Source of the DNA: Nocardiopsis sp. CC223A
Lineage (GTDB): Bacteria; Actinomycetota; Actinomycetes; Streptosporangiales; Streptosporangiaceae
Assembly: GCF_030766825.1 (NCBI RefSeq)
Contig: NZ_JASFDV010000018.1
Span: forward strand, 1 to 64,000
Direction of reading: 5' to 3'
DNA length: 64,000 bases
Shown here: positions 26,693 through 35,577 of the stretch, one piece after another
How positions within the stretch are numbered: the first letter of the stretch is position 1
How the letters are laid out: each line of letters opens with the position of its first letter
Made by a program: the position numbers and the translations under genes
Notes under the pieces: generated by a model
What the model was told of the DNA's origin: nothing
What the model saw: only the letters and a program-made list of their open reading frames with translations
The model's database searches: none

Positions 26693-27130
26693 TCACCCGC
26701 TGAGCGCGGTGAGCCGGCGGCGCATCAGCTCCGCCAGCGAACCGGCCAGCGCGACCGGGTCGATCGGGTGGCTGACCACCTGCTCCGCCTGCGACCAGGT
26801 CGCCAGCCAGCCGTCGTCGCGCCGGCCCACCAGCAGCAGCACCGGCGGGCACCGGTAGATCTCGTCCTTGACCTGGCGGCACAGGCCCATGCCGCCGACG
26901 GGGGAGGCCTCACCGTCGAAGATCGCCACGTCGATGCGCTCGGCGGGGTCGGTCGACTCCAGCCTGCGCAGCACCATCGGCGCCGTCGCGCACTCGACGA
27001 TCTCCACCCTGGGCACGTCCGCGGCCGGGCGGCGGCCGATCGCCAGGCGCACCTGCTCGCGGGTGTCGGCCTTGTCGCTGTAGACCAGCACGCGCATCCG
27101 GGCACCCGTGTCCGTACCGCTGTCCACCAT
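26693..27130 (-). CDS. Receiver-like (CheY-fold) regulatory protein, no output domain
   Basis: A 145-residue single-domain protein. MRVLVYSDKADTREQVRLAIGRRP resembles strand 1 and helix 1 of a response-regulator receiver, and VDVAIFDGEASPVGGMGLCRQVKD places an Asp at the phosphorylation site. PPVLLLVGRRDDGWLATW matches strand 4. However, the acidic pair of strand 1 is changed (YSDKA) and the Thr/Lys signalling residues are not obvious, so it may not be phosphorylated. Orthologues sit beside ctaE/qcr in other actinomycetes (recollection). The ATG at 27130 is chosen; an internal ATG 33 nt later (MRVLVYSDK) is possible. Confidence 0.7.
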   Translation of the reverse strand: MVDSGTDTGARMRVLVYSDKADTREQVRLAIGRRPAADVPRVEIVECATAPMVLRRLESTDPAERIDVAIFDGEASPVGGMGLCRQVKDEIYRCPPVLLLVGRRDDGWLATWSQAEQVVSHPIDPVALAGSLAELMRRRLTALSG

Positions 27131-27612
27131 CGCGCAACCGTCCCATCGCTTCGGACCAGGGCCGCCGCCGTGGGGGGTGCGGCCGAGGCGTTCGTAGGCT
27201 GTGTGCCTCTGACTCTATTGCCTTGGGGTCCCGGTGCCCAGGAGTTCCGGATCCGCCGGTGCGGGGCTGAGACCTTCGACACCACAGGATGCCAGTACCT
27301 CCCCGGGGTGCGCTAACCGGCCCCGGGGCGGGCGTTGTGCAACGGTGATCGTTTCGTTGCCCCGCCGTTGGGCGAAGGGGATTCAAGGGGCATTCAGGGG
27401 GGTACGAATCGCCTTTGGCGTCCAAGGTTCCCGTTCGCGGCCGGACGCGGGCGCGTCGGAGGGGCGCCGACGCGGGCCGGGGCGGTACAGTAACGCCCGA
27501 GTCACGGTGCAGGCCCTGCCCCCGGGCCCCGAGACGGTCGATACCGGTACCGATCCGCCGCCTTACGGGGGGTCGAGTACGGACCTTCGCGAGATGCCGT
27601 AATAATGCTCCC
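27131..27612. other. Divergent control region upstream of ctaE
   Basis: About 480 bp without a supportable gene. A TAGAGT box on the minus strand near 27213-27218 may serve the receiver-like gene. On the plus strand, TACAGT near 27487 and TAATAAT at 27600-27606 are -10 candidates for ctaE; the latter would make ctaE nearly leaderless. An inverted pair GCGTCGG...CCGACGC lies around 27451-27471. Confidence 0.4.
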
Positions 27613-28239
27613 GTGGCGACAGCAACCGCGAACCCAAAAACAGCACCGACACCAGCCCATGGTGCGGCAAAGCGTCCTGACCTGGTGAGCGTTGGAACCA
27701 TCGTTTGGTTGGCCAACGAGCTCATGTTCTTCGCTGCGCTGTTCGCGATGTACTTCACCATCCGATCGGTGATCAACGGCAACCCCGACCTGGGGGCCTG
27801 GCCCGACACGCACCTCAACGTGCCGTGGGCCTCCACGATCACCGTGGTCCTCGTGGCTTCCAGCTTCACCGCTCAGGCAGGCGTCTGGGCCGCCGAGCGC
27901 GGTGACGTGAAGAAGCTGCGCATGTGGTTCTTCATCACGTTCTTCATGGGCCTGTTCTTCGTTCTGGGACAGGCGTACGAGTACTACGAACTCATCGCGC
28001 ACGAGGGCCTGACCCTCCAGTCCAGTCCCTACGGGTCGATGTTCTACCTGACCACGGGCTTCCACGGACTCCACGTCATCGGTGGTCTGATCGCGTTCCT
28101 CATCATGCTGGGACGCACGTACGCAGCGAAGCGCTTCACTCACCAGCAGGCGACCAGTGCGATCGTCGTGTCCTACTACTGGCACTTCGTCGACGTGGTC
28201 TGGATCGCTTTGTTCGCAACCATCTACTTCATCCAGTAA
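27613..28239 (+). CDS. ctaE: Cytochrome c oxidase subunit III
   Basis: A 208-residue polytopic subunit of the aa3 oxidase, binding structural lipid near the D-channel. [20 protein letters not shown] is the family's first helix, with the conserved Glu in NELMFF. The remaining helices contain [16 protein letters not shown] and [15 protein letters not shown]. The GTG at 27613 has no ribosome site but a TAATAAT box 6 nt upstream, consistent with a leaderless mRNA. It heads a run ctaE-qcrC-qcrA-qcrB, linking bc1 to the oxidase. Confidence 0.94.
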   Translation: MATATANPKTAPTPAHGAAKRPDLVSVGTIVWLANELMFFAALFAMYFTIRSVINGNPDLGAWPDTHLNVPWASTITVVLVASSFTAQAGVWAAERGDVKKLRMWFFITFFMGLFFVLGQAYEYYELIAHEGLTLQSSPYGSMFYLTTGFHGLHVIGGLIAFLIMLGRTYAAKRFTHQQATSAIVVSYYWHFVDVVWIALFATIYFIQ

Positions 28240-28256
28240 CCCGAAACGGGGAAACC

Positions 28257-29228
28257 GTGAAATGGATTACCGCGCGGCGACGGCATCCCCTTGCGGGGTA
28301 TGTCGTCGTCATCCTCGCGCTAGCCCTGTTCGGGGTGGGGTACGCCGCAGTGGCCCCCACCTCCGACCAGGCGCAGGCGCAGACCCTCGCCGCTGACGTC
28401 CAGTCCCCCGAGGACGTGGACGTCGCCGAGGGCAAGACCATCTTCGACCAGACCTGCGCCTCGTGCCACGGTCTGGACGGTTCGGGCGGCGAGTTCGGCC
28501 CGGACCTGCGCGATGTCGGTCCTGCGGCGATCGACTTCCAGGTCAGCACCGGCCGCATGCCGTCCATGAACCCGGACGCGCAGATGCCGCGCAAGCCGAT
28601 GGTCATGACCGAGCAGGAACTGGCCAGCCTGATCGCCTACTACAACGAGTCCATCCGCAACGGCGACAACGGCGCCGACGTCCCGTACGACGTTCCCGAC
28701 ATCGCCCCGGACTTCGCCGACTTCGAGCCGCTCCGCAGCGACTTCGACAGCGAAGAGGACTACCACGAGGCCGTCGAGGAGGCCGAGGCCGAGTACGAGG
28801 CCGCCCTCGAAGAGTACGAGGCCGAGTACGACGACTACATCACCGGTGTCGACAACACCGACATGGGGATGCGTCTGTACCTGACCAACTGCGCCCACTG
28901 CCACGGCTGGTCCGGCGGCGGCGGCGCGCTCACCGACGGTCGGTGGGCGCCCGAGATCCACGAGTCGACTCCGCGTGAGATCTACGAGGCGATGGTCAGC
29001 GGTCCCGGCGCCATGCCCATGTTCAGCGACGGCGTCCTCGTGCCGGAGGAGAAGCAGGAGCTCATCTCCTACGTCAAGACCCTCCAGGCCGAACCGAACG
29101 CCGGTGGCATCTTCGACCTCCAGCGGGTCGGCCAGGTCGCCGAAGGCCTGATCGGGTGGGTCGTCGGACTCGCCCTGATCGTCGCCTGCGCGATCTGGAT
29201 CACCGCGAAGCAGCGTGCCCATGACTGA
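28257..29228 (+). CDS. qcrC: Dihaem cytochrome c subunit of the bc1 complex
   Basis: Membrane-anchored dihaem cytochrome that passes electrons from the Rieske protein directly to CtaC, 323 residues. An N-terminal anchor (about 14-31), haem motifs CASCH at residues 67-71 and CAHCH at 212-216, and a C-terminal transmembrane helix (LIGWVVGLALIVACAIW) are visible. Between the two haem domains lies an acidic, predicted-helical insertion of about 45 residues (153-198) rich in Glu, Ala and Tyr. Typical actinobacterial QcrC is nearer 270 residues. The GTG start follows GGGGAAA, and qcrA overlaps by 8 nt. Confidence 0.94.
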   Translation: MKWITARRRHPLAGYVVVILALALFGVGYAAVAPTSDQAQAQTLAADVQSPEDVDVAEGKTIFDQTCASCHGLDGSGGEFGPDLRDVGPAAIDFQVSTGRMPSMNPDAQMPRKPMVMTEQELASLIAYYNESIRNGDNGADVPYDVPDIAPDFADFEPLRSDFDSEEDYHEAVEEAEAEYEAALEEYEAEYDDYITGVDNTDMGMRLYLTNCAHCHGWSGGGGALTDGRWAPEIHESTPREIYEAMVSGPGAMPMFSDGVLVPEEKQELISYVKTLQAEPNAGGIFDLQRVGQVAEGLIGWVVGLALIVACAIWITAKQRAHD

Positions 29229-30336
29229 GAACAACACCAACAGCAACGGTGACGAGACGCCCGAGCGCGTCGTCGGCACCCCCACGGACGACAAGCCCGT
29301 CGTGACCGGCGAGCCCCGTCCCGAGGAAGAGCACGCCGGCCCGTACCCGGCGTCGGAGACCCACTTCAACTCGGAAGAGCAGCAGCGGGCCGGCGAGAGG
29401 GTCGCCTCCGTCTGGTTCATCCTCGCCTTCCTGGGCGGGATGGGGTTCCTGGTCTCCTACTTCCTCTTCACCCCGGGCCAGATCGCCGACCCGCAACTGG
29501 GCCAGTACTCGAACATGCTCCTGGGTGGCACGCTCACCCTCTCCCTGTTCGGCATCGGTGCGGGCATGACGGTGTGGGCCCGCAAGGTGATGCCGCACTA
29601 CGAGGTCTCCTCGCCCTACGACGAGCTGCCCTCCAGCGACCAGGAGAAGGGGTCCTTCAGCGACTTCTTCATGCAGGGCGCCGACGAGAGCGGGTTCACC
29701 AAGCGCCCGCTCATGCGCCGCACCCTCATCCTGGCGATGGTGCCGCTGGGCCTGGCCCCGATCGTGCTGCTGCGCGACACCGGTCCGCTGCCCGGCGACA
29801 AGCTGAAGAACACGCCGTGGGAGAACGGCCGCCGCATGTACGTCGAGGGCACGCACCGCTACGTGCGCGCCGAGGACCTGGAGAACGACCCGTACGGGAT
29901 GATCTCCGCCCTCCCCGCCGTCGACGACGAGCACTACCCGCACGGGATCAGCCTCAACGACTCCGCCAAGTCCGTCATCCTGCTCATCAAGATGCCGGCC
30001 GAGGACTGGCAGTCCGGCATGGAGGAGGACATCGAGGTCGACGGGGAGGTGGCCCCGCGTCTGAACTGGACGCACAACGGGATCATCGCCTACTCGAAGA
30101 TCTGCACCCACGTGGGTTGCCCGGCCGCGCTGTACGAGCGCACGACGCACCGCATCCTGTGCCCGTGCCACCAGTCCACGTTCGACGCGTCGGACGCCGC
30201 CAAGGTCGTCTTCGGCCCGGCCCACCGGCCGCTGCCGCAGCTTCCCATCGGCGTCGACGATGAGGGCTACCTCATCGCGCGGGGCGACTTCACCGAGCCG
30301 CCCGGTCCGACGTTCTGGGATTACGCGAAGGACTAG
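29221..30336 (+). CDS. qcrA: Rieske iron-sulfur subunit of the bc1 complex
   Basis: A 371-residue actinobacterial-type QcrA with an acidic N-terminal tail and three transmembrane helices (about residues 64-84, 100-118 and 165-182). The C-terminal Rieske domain binds the [2Fe-2S] cluster through CTHVGCP and CPCHQS. The usual second box reads CPCHGS; Gln replaces Gly here. The ATG at 29221 is preferred over a GTG 6 nt upstream; both overlap the end of qcrC. It passes electrons from menaquinol to QcrC. Confidence 0.94.
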   Translation: MTENNTNSNGDETPERVVGTPTDDKPVVTGEPRPEEEHAGPYPASETHFNSEEQQRAGERVASVWFILAFLGGMGFLVSYFLFTPGQIADPQLGQYSNMLLGGTLTLSLFGIGAGMTVWARKVMPHYEVSSPYDELPSSDQEKGSFSDFFMQGADESGFTKRPLMRRTLILAMVPLGLAPIVLLRDTGPLPGDKLKNTPWENGRRMYVEGTHRYVRAEDLENDPYGMISALPAVDDEHYPHGISLNDSAKSVILLIKMPAEDWQSGMEEDIEVDGEVAPRLNWTHNGIIAYSKICTHVGCPAALYERTTHRILCPCHQSTFDASDAAKVVFGPAHRPLPQLPIGVDDEGYLIARGDFTEPPGPTFWDYAKD

Positions 30337-30339
30337 TCG

Positions 30340-31989
30340 ATGAGCAAGACCACCCAAGCACCCAAGGCGCTGCGCGGCGTCGGCAACTTCATCGACGACC
30401 GCTTCCACGCAGCCAAGATGGGCGAGAAGAACCTGCGCAAGGTCTTCCCGAACCACTGGTCGTTCATGCTGGGCGAGATCGCGCTGTACTCGTTCATCAT
30501 CCTGCTCGTCACCGGTGTCTTCCTCACGCTCTGGTTCAAGCCGAGCATGATGGAGGTCGTCTACGACGGGCCCTACGAGCGCCTCAACGGCGTCGTCATG
30601 TCCGAGGCGTACGCCTCGACGCTGCACATCGACTTCGCGGTCCGCGGCGGGTTCCTGGTCCGCCAGATCCACCACTGGGCCGCGCTGATCTTCGTCGCCT
30701 CGCTCGTCGTGCACATGCTCCGCGTGTTCTTCACCGGGGCGTTCCGCAAGCCGCGTGAGATCAACTGGATCATCGGTGTCGTGATCTTCACCCTGGCGAT
30801 GCTCGAAGGCCTTTTCGGCTACTCGCTGCCGGACGACCTGCCCTCGGGCATGGGCGTCCGCATCCTCCAGGGCGTGATGCTGGCGCTGCCGCTGGTCGGT
30901 ACGTACATCTCGATGTTCCTGTTCGGCGGGGAGTTCCCCGGCGAGGACATCATCACGCGCCTGTACATGCTGCACGTGCTGGCGATCCCGGCGCTCCTGC
31001 TGGGGCTCATCGTCGCGCACTTCATGATCCTGTGGCACCAGAAGCACACCCAGTACCCCGGCCCGGGGAAGACGGACAAGACCGTGGTGGGAACCCCGAT
31101 GTTCCCCGGCTTCGCGGTCAAGGCCGGCGGGTTCTTCTTCTTCACGTTCGCGGTGACCGCGGGCCTGAGCGCGTTCGTGCAGATCAACCCGATCCACCTG
31201 TTCGGGCCCTTCACCCCGACGTCCATCACCTCCGGGCTCCAGCCCGACTGGTACATGGGCTTCATGGAGGGTTCGCTGCGCATCTTCCCGAACTGGTTCG
31301 ACTTCCAGATCTTCGGCTACGCCGTTCCCATCGGCGTGCTGGTGCCCGGTCTCATCGTTCCGGGCATCATCTTCGGCGGTCTGGGCGCCTGGCCGTTCCT
31401 GGAGCAGTGGATCACCGGTGACAAGGAGGCGCACAACGTGGCCGACCGGCCGCGCAACGCCCCGGTCCGCACCGCCGTCGGCGTCGCGGGCATCACGTTC
31501 TACGGGATCCTGTGGCTCGCCGGGTCGAACGACATCATCTCGGAGACGTTCTCGATCAGCCTGTACGTGACCACGTACATCTTCCGTGTGCTGGCCATCG
31601 TCGGGCCGATCATCGCGTTCATCGTCGCCAAGCGCATCTGCCTGGGCCTACAGCGCCGGGACCGGGAGACCCTGGAGCACGGGTACGAGAGCGGCATCAT
31701 CCAGCAGCTGCCCAGCGGTGAGTTCATCGAGGTGCACAAGCGCAACTCGGAGGAGACCACGGAGGTCCTGGCCAGCAAGCCGGAGATCACCTCCACGGCC
31801 CTCACCGAGCCCGAGACCGACGACAAGGGCGTCAAGAACCCCGAGGCGCGCAAGGCCAAGGGCCGCCTCCGCCGCGCCCTCGCCGAGTGGTACACCAAGG
31901 ACAACGTGTCCTTGGCCGGAGTGGAGCCGCACAGCGGCCACCACCTCCACCACTCGGACGAGGTCGTGAAGGAGCACGCTTCCCACTGA
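30340..31989 (+). CDS. qcrB: Cytochrome b subunit of the bc1 complex
   Basis: A 549-residue membrane subunit binding two b haems and the quinol sites. Haem-ligand His residues are in RQIHHWAALIFVASLVVHMLR and in YMLHVLAIPALLLGLIVAHFM. The Qo-site region includes QPDWYMGFMEG, where bc-type proteins have PEWY and this group PDWY. After about eight helices there is a long soluble C-terminal tail (from about residue 430) with repeated Glu/Lys and a His-rich end. It follows qcrA by 3 nt and a strong terminator ends the operon. Confidence 0.95.
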   Translation: MSKTTQAPKALRGVGNFIDDRFHAAKMGEKNLRKVFPNHWSFMLGEIALYSFIILLVTGVFLTLWFKPSMMEVVYDGPYERLNGVVMSEAYASTLHIDFAVRGGFLVRQIHHWAALIFVASLVVHMLRVFFTGAFRKPREINWIIGVVIFTLAMLEGLFGYSLPDDLPSGMGVRILQGVMLALPLVGTYISMFLFGGEFPGEDIITRLYMLHVLAIPALLLGLIVAHFMILWHQKHTQYPGPGKTDKTVVGTPMFPGFAVKAGGFFFFTFAVTAGLSAFVQINPIHLFGPFTPTSITSGLQPDWYMGFMEGSLRIFPNWFDFQIFGYAVPIGVLVPGLIVPGIIFGGLGAWPFLEQWITGDKEAHNVADRPRNAPVRTAVGVAGITFYGILWLAGSNDIISETFSISLYVTTYIFRVLAIVGPIIAFIVAKRICLGLQRRDRETLEHGYESGIIQQLPSGEFIEVHKRNSEETTEVLASKPEITSTALTEPETDDKGVKNPEARKAKGRLRRALAEWYTKDNVSLAGVEPHSGHHLHHSDEVVKEHASH

Positions 31990-32003
31990 CCCAGGTGAAG
32001 CCC

Positions 32004-32040
32004 CGCAGGGACCCGGCCGTTGGCCGGGTCCCTGCGTTTT
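32004..32040 (+). terminator. Rho-independent terminator after qcrB
   Basis: Perfect 15-bp stem CGCAGGGACCCGGCC / GGCCGGGTCCCTGCG with a GTT loop and four T, 14 bp after the qcrB stop. Confidence 0.95.
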
Positions 32041-32161
32041 ACAGGCAGTGCCGACTCCTCCCCGTCCGCCCACAGGGGGTCGTCCACCTGCCCAGAACGC
32101 CCGACCACGGCCGGAGGGCGTCGCGAGGTGGTTGCAAGGCCGCGCCGCTCCTCCCAGGCCG

Positions 32162-32657
32162 GGGGCACGTCTCCTGGGGCGGTGTGGCTTTTGTGCGGGT
32201 GTGTTCTTGCGGGTCGTCGCGACGGTCGGTCGGTGTTGGACGGTCATCGTGCCCTGTCGGCACGGTGATCTGGGGTGTTGCCGAAGGCGGTGGCGCACCG
32301 GTCCGGCCTGCGCCGCTGAGGCGTGTCCGTGGGAGCGGGGCCGGAAGAGTCGCACCACCCGGCGGGACACCGTCCCGGCCGCCCGCTGAGCGGGGTGGGA
32401 GGGCCGCCGAAGGCGGCGGGACACCGACCCGACGAAAGCCGGAGGGGCACGTCTCCTGGGGCGGTGTGGCTTTTGTGCGGGTGTGTTCTTGCGGGTCGTC
32501 GCGACGGTCGGTCGGTGTTGGACGGTCATCGTGCCCTGTCGGCACGGTGATCTGGGGTGTTGCCGAAGGCGGTGGCGCACCGGTCCGGTCGGCGCCGCTG
32601 AGGCGTGTCCGTGGGAGCGGGGCCGGAAGAGTCGCACCACCCGGCGGGACACCGTCC
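32162..32657. repeat. 214-bp direct duplication in the qcrB-fadD intergenic region
   Basis: Copies at 32162-32375 and 32444-32657 differ at only 2 positions (near 32307 in copy 1); the period is 282 bp. Each copy contains a near-perfect 12-bp hairpin around CTGTC (GGTCATCGTGCC / GGCACGGTGATC). The 68-bp spacer ends with a partial echo of the unit (GGCGGGACACCGA). The whole 32041-32795 interval has no gene that I can support; open frames cross it on several strands because of GC content. Confidence 0.88.
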
Positions 32658-32795
32658 GCGTGGGCTCGGTCCCGGGGCCGGGCCACGGCCGGGCCATAGC
32701 CCAAGGCCCGCCGCGGTTTTCACCCCTGCCCCGGGGCTCCTGCGACGGCGCCGCCGAGGATCGGTGCCCGGTATGTCGGGGGTTTCGGCGGGCCC

Positions 32796-32829
32796 GAAAA
32801 AACCGGTCCTCCTGGAAAGGAGGACCGGT
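32796..32829 (-). terminator. Rho-independent terminator after fadD
   Basis: Read leftward, a perfect 11-bp stem ACCGGTCCTCC / GGAGGACCGGT with a 6-nt loop is followed by six or seven T, 28 bp after the fadD stop. Confidence 0.92.
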
Positions 32830-32857
32830 CGGGCCTACGGCCTACGGGCCACGAAGA

Positions 32858-34657
32858 TCAGACCGCGTAGATCTCCTCGATCTCCTTGCTCCACTCCTTG
32901 TTCACCACGTGGCGCTTGACCTTCAGCGAGGCGGTCATCTGGCCGCTCTCCTCGGTGAAGTCGGCGGGCAGGATCTTGAACTTCTTGATCGCCTCGGCCT
33001 TGGACACCGCCTGGTTGGCGTGGTCGACCGCCTCCTGGATGGCCGCGACCAGGTCCGGGTCCTCGGTGAGGTCCGGGATGCCGCCGGTCTTCTTGTTGGC
33101 GGTCTTCCACTGCTCGAAGGACTCGGGGTCGATCGTCACCAGGGCGGCGATGAACTTGCGGTTGTCGCCGACCACCATGCACTGGCTGACCAGGGCGTGG
33201 GCGCGAATGCGGTCCTCCAGCACCGCCGGGGCGACGTTCTTGCCGCCCGCGGTGACGATGATCTCCTTCTTGCGCCCGGTGATGCTGAGGAAGCCGTCGT
33301 CGTCCAGCGACCCCAGGTCGCCGGTCCGGTAGAAGCCGTCCTCGGTGAACGCCTCCTGGGAGGCCTTCTCGTTGTTCCAGTAGCCCACCATGATGTGGTC
33401 GCCCTTGGCGAGGATCTCCCCGTCCTCGGCGATACGGATGGTGGTGCCGGGCAGCGGCTGGCCGACGGTGCCGATCTTGTTGAACTCCGGGCTGTTCACG
33501 GAGGTCGGGGCGGTGGTCTCGGTGAGGCCGTAGCCCTCGATGATGGTGAAGCCGATACCGCGGAAGAAGTGGCCCAGCCGCGCGCCCAGCGCGGAGCCGC
33601 CGGAGACCGCGTACTCGGCGTTGCCGCCCAGCGCCGCCAGGAGCTTGCCGTAGACCAGCTTGGCGAACAGGGCGTGCTTGAGCTTGAGGGTGAAGGGGAT
33701 GCGACCGGTGGTCAGCGCCTGGCTGTAGGCGATGGCCGTGTCGGCGGCCGCGGCGAAGATCTTGCCCTTGCCCTCGGCCGTGGCCTTCTGCTCGGCCTTG
33801 GTGTACACCTTCTCGAACACGCGCGGCACGGCCAGCAGGAAGGTCGGCTTGAACACCGAGAACTGCTCGATGAGGTCGGGCCCGGTGGAGGGGTAGTGGC
33901 CCAGGGTGGCCTTGCCCTCGATGACCATCACCTGCACGAAGCGGGCGAACACGTGCGCCAGCGGCAGGAAGAGCAGGGTGGAGGGGTTCTCCCGGCCGCG
34001 CAGGACCTGCTTGGCGGGGCCTTCGAGGGCGCTGTGCGCGATGAACAGGAAGTTCCGGTGCGTCAGCTGGCAGCCCTTGGGGCGCCCCGTGGTGCCGGAG
34101 GTGTAGATGAGGGTGGCGGTGTCGTCGGCCTTGGTGGCGGTGCGGCGCTTCTCCAGGTCCTCGTCGGAGACACCGGCGCCGGCGTCGCGCAGCCGGGCGA
34201 ACTCGGGGCCGTCGAAGCGCCAGACCTCCTTGAGCTCGGGGGCCTTGTCGCGGATGGAGGCGATGCGCTCCGCGTGGGCCTCGTTCTCGACGAAAACGGC
34301 CTTGGCGGCCGAGTCGGAGAGGATCCACTCGATCTGCTCGGCGGAGGAGGTCTCGTAGATGGGGACGGTGACGGCGCCGATGGACCAGATCGCGTAGTCG
34401 ACGACGGTCCACTCGTAGCGGGTGCGCGACAGCAGGGCGACCCGGTCGCCGTGCCCGACGCCGGCGTTGATCAGGGCCTTGGCGTAGGCGGCGATGTCGC
34501 CGTGCAGCTCCGCGACGGTGACGTCGCGCCACTGGCCGGACTCCTGTTGGCGGGCGGCGACGGCGTTCGGCTCACCGGCCGCGCGCGCGTAGAGCGTGTC
34601 GGTCAGCCGCGCGTCATCGGAGATCTCGGCTTTCGCGGGAGAGCTGTATTCGCGCAC
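32858..34657 (-). CDS. fadD: Long-chain fatty acid-CoA ligase (FadD15-like)
   Basis: Activates long-chain fatty acids to acyl-CoA through an acyl-adenylate, 599 residues. ANL-superfamily motifs are clear: LIYTSGTTGRPKGCQ (P-loop), GYGLTETTAP, FYRTGDLGSLDDDGF, and GRKKEIIVTAGGKNVAP, with the C-terminal catalytic Lys likely in SLKVKRHVV. The GTG start (VREYSSPAKAEISDDA) follows CAGGAG at 6 nt. The gene is monocistronic between its terminator and a control region carrying a palindrome over the probable -35. Acyl chain preference is inferred from the family. Confidence 0.93.
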   Translation of the reverse strand: MREYSSPAKAEISDDARLTDTLYARAAGEPNAVAARQQESGQWRDVTVAELHGDIAAYAKALINAGVGHGDRVALLSRTRYEWTVVDYAIWSIGAVTVPIYETSSAEQIEWILSDSAAKAVFVENEAHAERIASIRDKAPELKEVWRFDGPEFARLRDAGAGVSDEDLEKRRTATKADDTATLIYTSGTTGRPKGCQLTHRNFLFIAHSALEGPAKQVLRGRENPSTLLFLPLAHVFARFVQVMVIEGKATLGHYPSTGPDLIEQFSVFKPTFLLAVPRVFEKVYTKAEQKATAEGKGKIFAAAADTAIAYSQALTTGRIPFTLKLKHALFAKLVYGKLLAALGGNAEYAVSGGSALGARLGHFFRGIGFTIIEGYGLTETTAPTSVNSPEFNKIGTVGQPLPGTTIRIAEDGEILAKGDHIMVGYWNNEKASQEAFTEDGFYRTGDLGSLDDDGFLSITGRKKEIIVTAGGKNVAPAVLEDRIRAHALVSQCMVVGDNRKFIAALVTIDPESFEQWKTANKKTGGIPDLTEDPDLVAAIQEAVDHANQAVSKAEAIKKFKILPADFTEESGQMTASLKVKRHVVNKEWSKEIEEIYAV

Positions 34658-34722
34658 GTGATGCTCCTGGACGTGTACGGGTTCTGGATGTTCAAGGACG
34701 TGACGACCGTAACAACACCATG

Positions 34723-34736
34723 CTACTCGTGAGTAG
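34723..34736. promoter_or_regulatory. Palindromic operator candidate over the fadD promoter
   Basis: CTACTC-GT-GAGTAG, a perfect 6-bp inverted repeat 66 bp upstream of fadD. A TACGGT box (34711-34706, minus strand) placed about 17 bp further downstream could be the -10, so the palindrome would cover the -35. This is typical of a TetR-type repressor site; the regulator is unknown. The rest of 34658-35033 shows only a weaker half-symmetric sequence, 34912-34928. Confidence 0.45.
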
Positions 34737-35033
34737 AACGGGTTGCCGTTCGGTATCCAACAGTGATCCTGGTCGGGCGGGTCGTATGTACGCGGGTGCG
34801 GCCTGTGACGTCCGGTGAGCGTGCAGGTCAGGAACCCGTTACGCACGCGAACTATACGCCCGGGTTGTGCTTTGTGCACATCAGGAGTCGTTCGCGTCGT
34901 GTGTCCGCTTTGTTTCACACTGCGGAACACCGGGGCTTCCCTGATCCTTCCCTGATCCCTCCCGGGGGCACCCGGCACGGCGCCCCCGGGGCGGTTAACG
35001 TGAAGCGAGAACCGGCCTGTCGAGGAGGACCTG

Positions 35034-35447
35034 ATGGCGGACAACACCGGCGACATCATCGATGACGCCCTGAGGATGGTCGACGGCCTACAGCGCAAAC
35101 TGCTGATCGCCGGGGTCAAGCGCGGTGTCGGCGCGGTCACCTCCCCGCCGCCCAAGGGCGACGTGTGGGAGGAGGCCATTCGCCTGGAGACCGAGCCCGA
35201 GCCGCGCCCCCTCCTGGAGGAGGTCCTGGGCATCGTGCGGGAGTCGACTCCGGAGATCGCCGGGCACCTGGGGCGCGCGGGCCTGGGTATGGCGAGCGCG
35301 CTGGGGCGGACGCTGGGCGCGCTGGAACGCTCGCTGGAGCGCGAGAGGCGCACTTCCGAGCACACCCCGGACACCTCCGCCTCCTGGCGCGCCGAGGAGC
35401 GGACCGAGGGGCGCGCAGAGGGGGAGGAACGCCAGGTCACCTCGTGA
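35034..35447 (+). CDS. Small acidic-tailed hypothetical protein
   Basis: A 137-residue soluble protein starting MADNTGDIIDDALRMVDGLQRKLL after a strong GAGGAGG site. The middle has helical segments (LLEEVLGIVRESTPEIAGHLGRAG) and the C-terminal 35 residues are Glu/Arg-rich and probably disordered. I recognise no domain. Similar small proteins accompany the glucokinase gene in related actinomycetes (recollection), but no function is known to me. It lies between fadD (divergent) and glk (same strand). Confidence 0.7.
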   Translation: MADNTGDIIDDALRMVDGLQRKLLIAGVKRGVGAVTSPPPKGDVWEEAIRLETEPEPRPLLEEVLGIVRESTPEIAGHLGRAGLGMASALGRTLGALERSLERERRTSEHTPDTSASWRAEERTEGRAEGEERQVTS

Positions 35448-35489
35448 CACATCCGGGGTGTCCACAGCGGCCCGGGCCTGGTTTAATCG

Positions 35490-35505
35490 AGTGGTTTACA
35501 CCATT
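35490..35505. promoter_or_regulatory. dre-like operator upstream of glk
   Basis: AGTGGTTTACACCATT matches the DasR consensus AGTGGTCTAGACCACT at 13 of 16 positions. It lies 72 bp before the glucokinase start. A second TGGTTTA half-site occurs 14 bp upstream (35479-35485). Confidence 0.55.
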
Positions 35506-35577
35506 TGAAAAGACCCATGCCATGAGCCTGGCTACTTTTGTCAGAGTTCGGGCGTAAGTGAGAAGGAGCCGTCCCTC

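Noticed and set aside
27240-27320. CTGAGA-containing sequence resembling a TPP riboswitch before ctaE
   Set aside because: Only the CTGAGA box is similar; the second pyrophosphate-binding half is missing and ctaE is not a thiamine gene.
31648-32697. Leftward open frame across the 214-bp duplication
   Set aside because: Arg/Pro/His-rich, overlaps the end of qcrB, has no ribosome site and no recognisable domain; treated as repeat DNA.
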